A DNA stretch of 64,000 bases, taken from assembly GCA_027422505.1 (NCBI GenBank), contig JAPQWV010000739.1, positions 1 to 64,000 on the forward strand. The letters run 5' to 3'. Each line of letters opens with the position of its first letter. Position 1 is the first letter of the stretch. A model generated the notes under the pieces. It ran no database searches and was not told the DNA's origin. It worked only from the letters and a program-made list of their open reading frames with translations. This document shows positions 34,101 to 44,105 of the stretch, piece by piece. A program made the translations under genes and the position numbers. The stretch comes from Craterostigma plantagineum. Taxonomy: Eukaryota; Streptophyta; Magnoliopsida; Lamiales; Linderniaceae.

Positions 34101-34941
34101 AAATTACCACCCCAATATAGCGTCACAATAACTGAATTGGACATAATTCCTGCGAATTGGAAACTAAACTTTTAGGAACAATGAGAATTAATAGGCATTG
34201 TCAAACGTATAACGATGTATCTCCATATCATGCAAAAATTAACAATATTTTACAATTTTATTACATAAGCCAAACGAAACTTGAGAAACCTATTGCAATA
34301 GACAACTAATATTAGATAATTAATATGTTCAAAATCATGTGAGAACGAAAACAGTGGTGAGCAAAAAAATGATGAACGAAAACAGTGTTGGAAAACAGTG
34401 TTGGGCACAAAAGAAAACAAAAACAAAAACAAGAAATACAAAAGAAAACAAAAACAAGAAAAGAAAACAAAGAAAGTGGGGATCAATCATTTTGCAGAAC
34501 ACGTATGTCCACGAAACAAAGTAGAAATTAACCTTTTTCTTTATCAATGTGAGAAGTTCTGCCGGATGATCAGTTAGTCGATATGCAATCTCTGGAATAT
34601 ATTTCTTACTGATTTGGCCTATGTTTTATTTGGGTGTTATTTTCTTATTAATATCTTCGATATTAAATCAGTAGTATTTAATTACTAAGATTGAAATATG
34701 AGATTTTATAGTTTATGGAAGTGTTAAAACAGATTTTGGTTAAAAATATAATTATTGATAACTATGTTGGCAATTTGAAATAATTATAGTGAAAAGTAGT
34801 AATATTAAAAAGATTTGTGGTGAAAACTAACAATAATAATAATTAAATTGAAAAAGTAGATTAGTTTTGTAATAGCACGAGAAAAGTTATCTAGTTTTAT
34901 AATAGCACTGTTAAAAATAACACTAGTTATGTTATTCTCTC
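31132..34941 (-). mobile_element. MULE B with about 165-bp terminal inverted repeats
   Basis: The left end reads GAGAGAATTACATAACTAGT and the right end, inverted, GAGAGAATAACATAACTAGT. The match continues for roughly 165 bp (for example AATCTACTTTTTCAATTTAA and TTTTCACCACAAATCTTTTT). Flanks GACCATCATT (31122-31131) and GATCTTCATT (34942-34951) look like a decayed 10-bp target duplication. It carries a nearly complete transposase gene on the minus strand and sits in the gag of copia B. Confidence 0.9.
31509..34144 (-). pseudogene. MULE B transposase, near-complete but disrupted
   Basis: The minus-strand gene begins near 34144 (MSNSVIVTLYWGGNLITVG), an N-terminal MULE domain, and continues through MITYVFDVRRNATGINVY. 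The MuDR domain reads FDSKEAFQMAVQRYCIEVT with CPQEKGIRPCNWRI. The catalytic core has VDATHLHSNY (first Asp), CPISDRGSGLIG (second Asp), YRFCMRHVMSNFMEKF and KWSETMNSVL (Glu). A SWIM finger CTCGKWLVYKIPCSHAM follows. Introns at 32295-32353 and about 31806-31909 have GT..AG ends; more lie near 32815-33030 and 33715-33810. Damage: a stop near 34000, a frameshift near 33355 and a TGA at 33135-33137. Confidence 0.88.
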
Positions 34942-35094
34942 GATCTTCATTGGTAGGTGTCCTTCCAATTCTTGGATTTCAGCTAGGCGTAGGGCTTGTT
35001 CTCTCCATAGTGGGTAATTTGATTGAGTGAGGGTAATGAAATTCATGACATTTAGTGATAATGTGGTCACGGTGGAGGGGCAAGAGCGTAACAT
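34942..35094 (-). pseudogene. Copia B gag, N-terminal part
   Basis: The minus-strand frame reads TQSNYPLWREQALRLAEIQ and ELEGHL, the start of a copia Gag, directly downstream of the primer-binding site. It is cut by MULE B and resumes at 31131. Confidence 0.75.
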
Positions 35095-35106
35095 GCTCTG
35101 ATACCA
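35095..35106 (-). other. Copia B primer-binding site
   Basis: TGGTATCAGAGC on the minus strand directly follows the 5' LTR, as for elements primed by initiator tRNA-Met. Confidence 0.85.
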
Positions 35107-35466
35107 AGAGAAAAAATAGAAACAAATGTTTTGAATATTATAAAGTGATGGATTTGTTTCGATACATAAAATGATCCTACAATATTGATATTTAAAGAGC
35201 TAGCATAAGAGAATAATTAATGAGCTTTAATGAAATTGATTCCACGAAATCAGCTAAAGATGTTCCATGATTGCAGATGATTGCCCATAAATTCCGTAGA
35301 CTATTTAGTCAATGTAATCTTCTTTGGTGGGATTAAAATCTTGAGCGGAAGTTATTGCACATTGAAATCCGTCATCAGCCAAAATATCTCCATTGATTGA
35401 GCTGTTACTGTGAGTAGATCCATCCTTATCACTTTACGCAATTCCTTATCACTTAAATTACTCACA
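35107..35466 (-). repeat. Copia B 5' LTR
   Basis: Begins TGTGAGTAATTTAAGTG on the minus strand. It shows the uninterrupted target into which copia A inserted in the other LTR (AATATTGATATTTAAAGAGC). Confidence 0.85.
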
Positions 35467-36563
35467 CGGATATTATTGGTACAGCTTCTATTTCCGTTAA
35501 TACTTTGTACAACAAAATAAATCTAATATTAATCTCGCTCTTTGAGGCTTTGAAACAAGATAGGTTGCAAATTCTAAACGGAAGATAGGAGATGGAAGCA
35601 TATATTGCAAATTATTCTTTTTTTCCTAAGAGCATCTCCAATCCAAAGGATAAAACAAAGATAAGATAATTTTTCACAAAAATACGGTTGCTATAGTGCG
35701 TTTACTTCAACCAGTAAATTCTATTTTCTACACTACTTTTTATTCCAACCCATTTACTATATTTCTCTACACCCAAAAAAATTCAAATTCCTATTTGACT
35801 TAATTATATTATAATGATTAAAAGTCAATATATTATAATTATTAATACGGAAATCTACACTTAAATACCTAATAGTAAACAAAAAAGACACATCAGTCCC
35901 TTGTCAGAGATCTTTTTAAGCTAGGTACCCATTTGAATAAAAATTTTACAGATAGGTACCTAATCACCTAAGATTACCAATTTACCCTTTGATTTTACAA
36001 TTCTATTTCACAATTTTCTCTGCAATTTCGAGCTCCATCACGCCTGATAAGATTTCAGCTCCATCTCTGCAATTGACGGTCACCTTCTGCCCGTGGTGGC
36101 AGCGGACGACGAGCGACGAACCTATTCCACATTGGGTTCTCGATTTGGGGTCTCGATTTTGTCATGTAAGCTTTTATTTTGCTTTGGGTGTGGTTAATCG
36201 ATTGCACTCGTGAGATCAAATTTAACCCAGATCTGGGAGTTGAATGCGATCTAAGAGCTCTATGTAAGGGTGGGTGTCGATTCTTGACAGTTATTGAGGC
36301 TAATCCATCGGGATTTCAGGTTTCTTTATATAACTGTTATTACACAACATTTGTTATGTTTATTACGTACCATTTTATGTGTTTATACGGTACCAAGATG
36401 TCCACGTACGCTGTACCATTGTAAACTATACAGGCGTACCATTTATACAGGTTGTCATATTATCTGAAAATATGCCGTCTACAAGTTCGGTTAGTGACGG
36501 GACGTTATTTGCATTGTGTGAGTATAAAAGGGAGTCATTCTTAGTATCGATCGTGAAGCGACG

Positions 36564-36749
36564 ATGCACGAGATGAATGCTCAAACCGATGACGGTAATT
36601 TTATTCCTGACCCGGGCATTTGTGTTCTTCTTGGTTGCCGAAAGATGCGGAGGATTCCTTCTCAGGTAGATAAAAGATCCAACAAGTGCAAAAGATGTGG
36701 GAAATACGGGAATAATCGTCGTACTTGTAGAGAGGCCGTATCGACGTAG
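36564..36749 (+). pseudogene. C-terminal zinc-knuckle remnant of a MULE transposase
   Basis: The frame ends RRIPSQVDKRSNKCKRCGK then YGNNRRTC, the CX2CX4NX4C form of the knuckle that closes many plant MULE transposases (His replaced by Asn as read). The catalytic core is absent upstream; only short unrelated frames lie at 35989-36420. Confidence 0.65.
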
Positions 36750-36784
36750 GGTCCGTATTTGCCATGTATTTCGTTACTGCTTTT

Positions 36785-37690
36785 GTTCCAAAATATACTG
36801 TAATATATGCCAACAAGGTACTGTAATATATGCTAATTTGGTACTGTAATATATGACAACAAGGTACTGTAATAAATGCCAATAAGGTACCGTAATATAT
36901 ACCAACAAGGTACTGTAATGTATAACAACAAGGTACTGTAATAAATGCCAATAAGGTACCGTAATATAGGCCAACAAGGTACTGTAATATATGACAACAA
37001 GGTACTGTAATATATGCCAATAAGGTACTGTAATATATGCCAAATGTGTCTAAATTTGGTACTGTAATGACTGCCAGTTTGGTACAGTAAGATATGCACG
37101 TTTGGTACCGTAGTATATGTAAATTTGGTACTGTAATGAATGCCAGTTTGGTACAGTAATATATGCAGTTTTGGTAACGTAATATATGTAAATTTGGTAC
37201 TCTACTTACTGCTAGTTTGGTACCCTAAGCTATGCAAATTTGGCACCGTAATATATGCCAGTTTGGTACCCTACAACATGCATGTTTCGTATCGTAACCT
37301 ATGCCAGTTTGCTAATGTATGCACATTTGGCACCGTAATATATGTAATTTTGTTAATGTAATACATGCCAATTTGGTACCATAAGATATGCAAGTTTGGT
37401 ACGGTAAGATGTGCATGTTTGGTACTGTCATATATGCCAGTTTGGTACCCTACGACATGCAAATTTGGTACCGTAACCTATGCCAGTTTGCTAATGTATG
37501 CACATTTCGCACTGCAATATATGTAAATTTGGTACTGTAATATATGCCGGTTTGATACCCTACGACATGCATGTTTAGTACTGTAATATGCATATTTGAT
37601 ACTGTAATATATGCCAATTTGGTACGTTAATATGCGCAGCCTTGGTACTGTAATATAGGTAATATAGGTACTCTAAGTGTACGACATAGG
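36785..37690. repeat. About 23-bp minisatellite, unit like GGTACTGTAATATATGCCAA
   Basis: Dozens of variants of GGTAC(T/C)GTAATATATGCCA(A/G) plus a short spacer follow one another, first with CAAC/CAAT spacers (36785-37040), then with TTT-type spacers (37050-37690). The long antisense frames rich in ITVPYWHILQYL are read from this repeat. Confidence 0.95.
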
Positions 37691-38439
37691 GTACTCTATC
37701 CTTTCAGAAGTAGGTACCGTATAAATTAAAGTAAAACTTTGAATTTAAGACCTAGCTATATTTCGTCCCAAACGAAGCATTTCAGCATGTGTTGATGTGG
37801 ATAAAGGATTAGACAATTTCTGACTTTTTCAGTAATGATTGCACACTTTTCTGACGTTTTTCAGTCATGAGTGGACAAATTTCTGACTTTTTCTATGTCA
37901 TGTTTGGACAGCCTCTGACATACGAGGTTTTAAATAATAAAAGACAGCTCATCTGACATGTCAGTGGCTTTAATAAAATGTTTCATGTCATATGTAATTT
38001 TGGGTACTGCAACCGTGGCTGCGTTGGTACGCTTTAAACAAAACGACAGGTACCCCTACAAAGATATATAAGGTACGGTGTCCCTTATATATATGATACG
38101 TCATACTAGGGTTAGTATTTTTTGGGATCGATCGAATTACTTTTTCATTTTCGAACCACCGTAGACCAACAATATATAGTATTAAATACGTTTCAGATCA
38201 AATTCGGTGCATTACGCCCCGCACGCATGAATTAAATCTTAGAATACCACGATTCATTATAGTATAAGAATACAAGCAAGAACATCTACAACATAATTTG
38301 AATAATGTGGTGAGTGCTACATCTGCGAATTCGGTGCATTAGGCTTTCACATTTTTTTTTCATTCCGTTATTGTTAGGTATTGTCAAAATCACGCACGAC
38401 ACTGCGATTCGATTAGGAATGTATTTATTTCGATCGTAT

Positions 38440-39060
38440 AAAAATGGTACGATATACTTTAATAATTGTGCAATTATAGATACGATAAACCTGCACATTA
38501 TGGTACTATATAGGTAAATGTTAAGGTACCTTCTGTAAATCACAAAGTACCTTAGTGTACAACAGATAAGATACTTCATGTCAGATATATAAGGTACGGT
38601 ATACATTTACATATTGGTACGGTAAACCTGCAGGTTATGGTACTATTTACGTAAATGATAAGGTACCTTACTGTACAAGACAATGTACCGTACTGTACAA
38701 CTGATAAGGTACTTCATGTGCGATATATAAGGTACGACATATATTTACATAATGGTACGATTAACCTGCATATACGGTACTTTGTATGTAAACGATATGG
38801 TACGGTAATAAGAAAGCAAAGGTACCTCATATCTTCTGTTTATGGTACGGTATATATTTACATGATGGTACGGTTATCCTTCATATCATGGTACTCTGTA
38901 TGTAAAAGATATGGCCTAGTAATATCGTTTAGGGTTATGAACCTTCATAAATTCCGTTTTGCTATGTTCAATAATGGTATGGTTAACATGCATATTCTGG
39001 TACTCTGTAGGTAAAAGAAAAGATACGGTCATATAAAAACATATGGTACTGCATAAAGCA
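38440..39060. repeat. Second GGTAC-based degenerate repeat array in MULE C
   Basis: Units such as TATGGTACGGTAAACCTGCA and AAGGTACCTTACTGTACAA alternate, with the sequence TGGTACGGTTA and TGGTACTCTGTA(T/G)GTAAA recurring about every 50-110 bp. Related in word content to the array at 36785-37690. Confidence 0.85.
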
Positions 39061-39225
39061 CGGACACAACACAGCACAACAATTGACACTAACCGTCCAT
39101 GCACAAAGAAAAACCAACATAAACAATCAGAGGCCTCCAAACAGTCTCATCCCCAACTCAAAACAGTCTCAATCCCAAAGTAAACAACACAGTCTCCAAA
39201 GAGTCTCACAGCATATTCAAGAAAC

Positions 39226-39665
39226 TTACTGAAAAAGATCTAGCATACAACTATGCTCGTCATGTAAAATACGAGCAGCCATAGAAGCACGATAGACATC
39301 TATGTTGACTTCTTTGCCGTATTTGTTGAACTCTGGGGTGTCGACAACGTAGTCCTTTTTTGTTAAACAGACATGCACCCCGCGGTCTACGTCGCAAAAT
39401 TGGGACCGATTAAACTCTGGATCCACGGTCTTCGTACATATGTATATTTCATGCTTCTAAGCCAACGAGGGGGGCACGTGCTCATACACCCAAGTCTGAA
39501 AATGCCCAAAGTTTTGAATTCATCAATAAACACATAATCAAAAAGGTAAACTCGTAACTTAATGAAGAGTATTACCATTAACCCAATAGTGCACCCATTC
39601 CTCATTAGGTCGGACAAGTCGATCCGTATCGAATTCGCAACCGTTTGCTTTATCTCGACGACCAA
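39226..39665 (-). pseudogene. Unidentified gene fragment in MULE C
   Basis: The minus strand reads TWVYEHVPPSLA, then RSQFCDVDRGVHVCLTKKD and NKYGKEVNIDVYRASM. The WxYEHxP motif recalls fragments found with Ulp1-like genes carried by some plant MULEs, but I cannot confirm it. The frame is broken at the junction of two open stretches (near 39450). Confidence 0.35.
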
Positions 39666-41063
39666 TGAAAATGAAACGGGAACCTATCTGTAGCTTCTTT
39701 TTTATCCGGGGTCATGCTACCATGCAAGTTGCTTATGGTAGATGGAAAGAGCGCATTATGACACCTGAAAGACAGCTCAGATATGTTCCGCGGAGGCATT
39801 TCTGCAAAAAAGCCACTGTTTACAAGCAGTACCATTTTGTTCGCACACGAGGTACCAATTTTCCCAAACAGAGGGTACCAGATACAGTGATAATGTAGTA
39901 CCAAAACAAATTGACCCCATTCGAAAAAACCCAAACGACCAATTCCAAAAAACCCAAATCAACAACAGACATATCACGCATTCAAAAATACACGCACACA
40001 AAACCCTAATCGAACAGCAAATCGATGTCATTCGAAAAACATGCAGCTATTGTTACGAACATTAACCGAAAATGCTTAAACCCAACGAATAACGGCAAAA
40101 TCAAACTAAATACAAGCCTATTGATAAAGGAAATACCACGATGAAATCCACGACGTATTGTAATGCTGCGAAGGACTTACCAATCGATTTCAGAAGGGGA
40201 ATACCACGAGGAACCGAGAACCCACGACGTTGAATCTGAAGCAAAACAAACACGGATCGATTTCAGGAAGAAGGTCGCGCGATTTGGATCTGGGATGGTG
40301 CGAATTTTTTTTTTTTTATGATCGAACATTACGTGAAATAAGAAACCAGGTAAGGGATGTAATAAAGTAGTTTTAGCAGGGGTAAATCCGTCAGTTAGGT
40401 ACCTATCTGTAAAATAAAATTCAAGTGGGTACCTAGCTTATAAAAATGTCCGACAGGGGACTGATCTGGTCTTTTTTTATCCTTCTAGGTATTTAAGTGT
40501 TGAAGCCCCTTATTAATATCTAAACATTAACAATTATTAAAATTTAGCATATTATTTAATTATAATTTTATTAAATTATAGAGGAAAAGAAAATTAATAT
40601 TATTTAACTCTTATTATTATAAGAATATCAAATATTTTAAATATAAAACATGGTTAATTAATTATATGAATAAAAATTACAACTATATTTTTGTATTGAA
40701 AACTGTGTGTTTACATCTTGAGTTTCTCTACTCGACAGCACATATTAGCGTCAAATATGAATTTCATTGAAGTAGGAACGTACTTTAAATAAAAATAATT
40801 TACCTATTGGAGATGCTCTCAAATCTATTTTGATACTTTAAATGGCATGAAACTAAACTACCCCTTCATTTGACGCAATTACTTATAATTTAAGAGGGAC
40901 CGAGAACTTCCATGGAAGATTAGGAAGATTGGGAAATCAAAGATCATCAAAAGCAACGGTTGGGATTTCACCACGTATCTCACTGATAGTATTAAGGCGC
41001 GTTTCTTATTGGTCCACGTCGGAATCTCCATAAAATAGAAAAAATAGAAATATCAAAATTAAA

Positions 41064-41134
41064 TGCGCATCCGGGGAATCGAACCCCGGTCAGTACCGTG
41101 GGAGGGTACTATGATACCACTACACCAGATGCGC
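41064..41134 (-). tRNA. tRNA-Gly (anticodon CCC)
   Basis: The minus strand folds as a tRNA. The acceptor stem pairs GCGCATC with GATGCGC (partly shared with the T-stem side), the D arm is TGGTGTAGTGGTA, the anticodon stem-loop is GTACC-CTCCCAC-GGTAC (anticodon CCC) and the T arm is CCGGGGTTCGATTCCCCGG. A discriminator A follows at 41064. TTTT on the minus strand (about 41056-41059) can end transcription. Box A and box B consensus words are both present. Confidence 0.95.
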
Positions 41135-41260
41135 TTTATATAGTAGAAGGGAACAATAGTTTCTTACATCATTTTCTAAAAGAAGATAAATAAACATAAG
41201 AAACGTCAGCCCAATGACCGAAAATTAATTCTCTTCGCTCAAAAACAGACCCCATCGGAA

Positions 41261-41542
41261 ATGGAGAATCCAAGCGGAGAAACGGGGTCGTACTACGAGA
41301 GAGTCGACGGCGCAGCGCGGTGGTTCGGCAGGAGCGTCGCGGCGGCGTTCTTCGCATCCCTCGAGCGGTGCTCGTGCGTTAATCTCGCCACCGACGACGA
41401 AGAGGAAGATATGGAGGAGGCTAAGGATCGTCCTCTGATGCACTCGGCTGACAATCACAGCTTTGATATGAGGAGCGTCAACGGTAGCGACGACAATAGG
41501 AGCAACGTTGCGGTTCGTTCTGTGGAGAATCTTCCTGTCTGA
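41261..41542 (+). CDS. Small plant protein of 93 residues, function unknown
   Basis: The frame begins MENPSGETGSYYERVDGAAR, continues WFGRSVAAAFFASLERCSC, then an acidic stretch (DDEEEDMEEAKDRPLM) and a Ser/Asn-rich tail. Use of G/C-ending codons and the ordered composition set it apart from surrounding noncoding DNA, and I believe similar short proteins occur in other plants. No signal peptide or known domain is visible; a short hydrophobic segment (SVAAAFFASL) is too short for a firm membrane call. The start is the first ATG, about 120 bp after a TATA-like TTTATATAG (41136). It is divergent from the tRNA-Gly gene. Confidence 0.7.
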   Translation: MENPSGETGSYYERVDGAARWFGRSVAAAFFASLERCSCVNLATDDEEEDMEEAKDRPLMHSADNHSFDMRSVNGSDDNRSNVAVRSVENLPV

Positions 41543-42635
41543 GATCTAGGGTTATCCTGCATCTTAATGTTCGGTACGTGTTCGTCTCTTTTTTCTGCAT
41601 CTCCTTTGTTGTCCTTGGTTGTTATCCTCTGATTGGATGGGTATCATTATTATGAAAGCTAGGTATTCTCATTCGTCGCAGCAATTAGAGGGGATGGTGG
41701 ATGGTGTTGGTAAATGGATGGATTTGGGAAAAGTATATTAGGTTTTAAAAAATACATTTTGTATCCATCTCAATGATAAAGATTTTTTCGTCCTGTTTAG
41801 GTTGATTCTTGTCGAGGTAGATCCCTAATTATGGATACTAATTTCTTGATGTTCGAAACATTCGGCCCCTTGAACATCTTAAGAGTTATTGTTCTATTCC
41901 CACTCTATACAATGCTGCGGTTCTAGTGAATATGCATATGAAGTTTGTCTCTTGATTTTCATCCCATGAATCGGTTTTCAAATGCATAGCCCTTAAGCTC
42001 ATTCATTCCATGGCTTAAATGGGTATACGTGATTGTTGGGCTCATTCTTGGCCATGCAAAACCTCAAAATCTATAATGCTCGACAAAATTGCTACCGCAT
42101 ATATCACATCTGAAAGTAGTTATCAAGATAGGAGAAAACCGACCCCAAACATCCAACTTTTTGTAATCCTCCCTCTTTGTCTTAATGTAGCACAAGACAA
42201 ATCGTGCGCCGATATCAGAAACTAACACCGTTACCATCTGCTTAGGTCTTCCTGTTCTCACATTCCGTCTTCTGGGAGCGTGGAAATTAAGTATATAGCC
42301 TGTGTTACATTTGTCTGATTTTATTCATTTATTTGTTGTTTGTTGTGTGCGTCGACGATTGTGAGATGTTTGTTTGCAGTGTGGAGTGTATAAACATTCG
42401 GCGACTCCTTTCCTCGTGTCGTTGTTGAAGTTCCGAGAAAATTCTGTGTAGTAACATAACATATATTGAAATAGGACAAAAGGTGAATATCTGAATTGAG
42501 TTCTTGTCCAAATTTGAGGATGGCCACGGCTCCTAAGTTCTTAATATCTTGACTGAATTTCGTTAGGATTTCACGATAACGCAAAAAGCTTGAATATCAT
42601 GAGAACATATACACCTATAATATAATTCTTTCAAA
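41543..42635. other. 3' flank of the small protein gene
   Basis: Likely 3' untranslated region and intergenic DNA. No second exon or other gene is supported; the short frames here have no recognisable content. Confidence 0.4.
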
Positions 42636-42637
42636 TC

Positions 42638-42885
42638 TCCATCATTTTTTTTTTTCAAAAGCGATTTCTATTAAAAACAAGAGTAATTGCAATGAGATAA
42701 AAATCTAAGGCGAGCCTCATGAAACTTTTGAGAAAAGGGCATGTGGGTAGAAACCAGAATGATGTAAACATAAACTGCAAAACAAACTCAGAGGGCAAAA
42801 TTCGAGAGAGAAAAATTTTCAACTGGAGATAGAAAATACAAAATCTCCATCAATAACAGTGTAGAAACGACACCAACAGACGAGT
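42638..42885 (-). mobile_element. 5'-truncated LINE-like 3' tail
   Basis: On the minus strand the sequence ends TAGAAATCGCTTTTGAAAAA followed by an A-run, the style of plant LINE 3' ends. Only the noncoding tail is present. Confidence 0.5.
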
Positions 42886-43228
42886 AGCTCATATGAGGCT
42901 AGTGAGGCGGTCGCCTCGGGCCAACTTCGGAGGGGGCCGAAATTTTTTTATACCTATATATATATATATATATATTATCAAAAAGAATATTATAGTTAAA
43001 AATACATCTATAAAAACATTAAGTGGACTGGACAAGTGTTATAATATACAGTTGGGCCTTGATATTATTAATAACCAAAGAAAGCCCAAATTATAATTCA
43101 TTAAGAAATTCAGCCCAAACAATTAAAGCTTTTTATTAAGGATAAAAAAGGAAACGTGATTGCTTTCTTCACCTATACAATATCAAAAAGGCTTTGGTTA
43201 GGTTAAAGAAAGGGTGTCATTATCTCAT

Positions 43229-43830
43229 GTTAGGATATGCGGAAATCTCCGATAATTATTTTGCCCGAAAAATGACGATAATAAATAAACAAGACGAAAA
43301 TAAATTTGGACAGTGAACACGAGATTTACGTGGTTCGGTCAGAATGACCTACGTCCACGGGCCGGAGAGTAGAACTTCTTTATTATGTGGAGTGATTACA
43401 GCACGTACATTGACGTGATACAAAAACAGTTACACAACTAGGAGTAGGCTACACAAAGAATTAATCGGAGTAGACGAAGATCAGCTGGTGGTGTTTGGCC
43501 TGTGGGGATTTTTTTCCTCCGTCGAATGAAGCCTATTTATAGGCAAAGGATTCATCCCATTCTCGTCTGAACTGAAGAATAAAAATGCACAGCTCTTTAC
43601 TAAATCGGCGCAGCTTTCGTCCCTTTTCTTCTTTGCATTGTTGGTCAGCTGTCAGGCGCCCACTCTAGTATAGCAGCACTTAATTCACGTGGCCATCCAC
43701 TTTCATTTGTTGAATGTTCAAAACGTACTGCCAAAGGTCACTTTACATCTGATAAAATCGTTCCTTATTTTCTTCTGAGACTGACCAGACATCAGTGTCC
43801 AGTGATTTGTGATCTTGAAGGTATATTATA
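43229..43830 (+). repeat. LTR-like fragment inside the TTF-type hAT
   Basis: It begins TGTTAGGATATGCGGAAATC and includes ATTTACGTGGTTCGGTCAGA paired with TGACCTACGTCCACGGG, a hairpin block common in copia LTRs. The right end is not certain and no target duplication is visible. Confidence 0.5.
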
Positions 43831-44105
43831 TTGCTCCTTATTTTATTAATTTATGCGTTTGGCTTTAGGCGCAACTATTTTTTTCTTTCTCGAAACTGTT
43901 TTCCAATTTCTAATTCGGTGGGTGTAATAAGATAGTGCTTCTGCAAGGTTATTTATGATTTTGCAATCCCCTGTTAGAGTTTACTTCATTTAACTTAGTA
44001 TTTTATTTTTGGGCATTTCAATTTGTATTAATTCTGTTGTGTGACAAGTTTCTTACCATTTAGTTTTATTGTTTGTTAGGTACGTACGAGAAACAAAAAT
44101 AAAAA

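Larger units (their letters stand above)
23351..35466 (-). mobile_element. Copia element B (antisense), split by a second copia and by a MULE
   Basis: The 5' LTR is at 35107-35466 and the 3' LTR at 23351-23444 plus 29883-30168, both read on the minus strand. Next to the 5' LTR is an initiator-methionine-type primer site. A copia gag remains; no pol is left, so the element is internally deleted. Copia A was inserted into the 3' LTR and MULE B into gag. A PPT-like AAAAGAGAAGGAGG (minus strand) lies just inside the 3' LTR near 30200-30220. No target duplication is recognisable. Confidence 0.75.
35848..40509. mobile_element. MULE C, 4.7 kb, perfect 9-bp target duplication, filled with GGTAC minisatellites
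   Basis: TTATTAATA flanks both ends (35839-35847 and 40510-40518). The terminal inverted repeats are about 130 bp. Shared blocks are ACACTTAAATACCTA, AAGCTAGGTACCCA, TTTTACAGATAGGTACCTAA. The interior keeps only coding scraps (a transposase zinc knuckle and a possible second gene fragment) and several arrays of short repeats containing GGTAC. It is probably non-autonomous. Confidence 0.92.
35629..40819. mobile_element. MITE-like element with AGAGCATCTCCAAT ends, interrupted by MULE C
   Basis: AGAGCATCTCCAAT at 35629 and its inverted copy ATTGGAGATGCTCT ending at 40819 are a common terminus of plant MITEs. Only about 530 bp of this element's own sequence surrounds MULE C. The target duplication is not clear, so the superfamily is left open. 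Confidence 0.6.

Noticed and set aside
36601..37099. Three overlapping antisense ORFs with ITVPYWHILQYL-type repeats
   Set aside because: The 23-bp minisatellite is read in three frames; length arises because the repeat lacks stops on that strand, not from selection.
36785..37690. CRISPR-like array of evenly spaced repeats
   Set aside because: Repeats are degenerate and contiguous, there are no unique spacers or cas genes, and the array sits inside a plant MULE.
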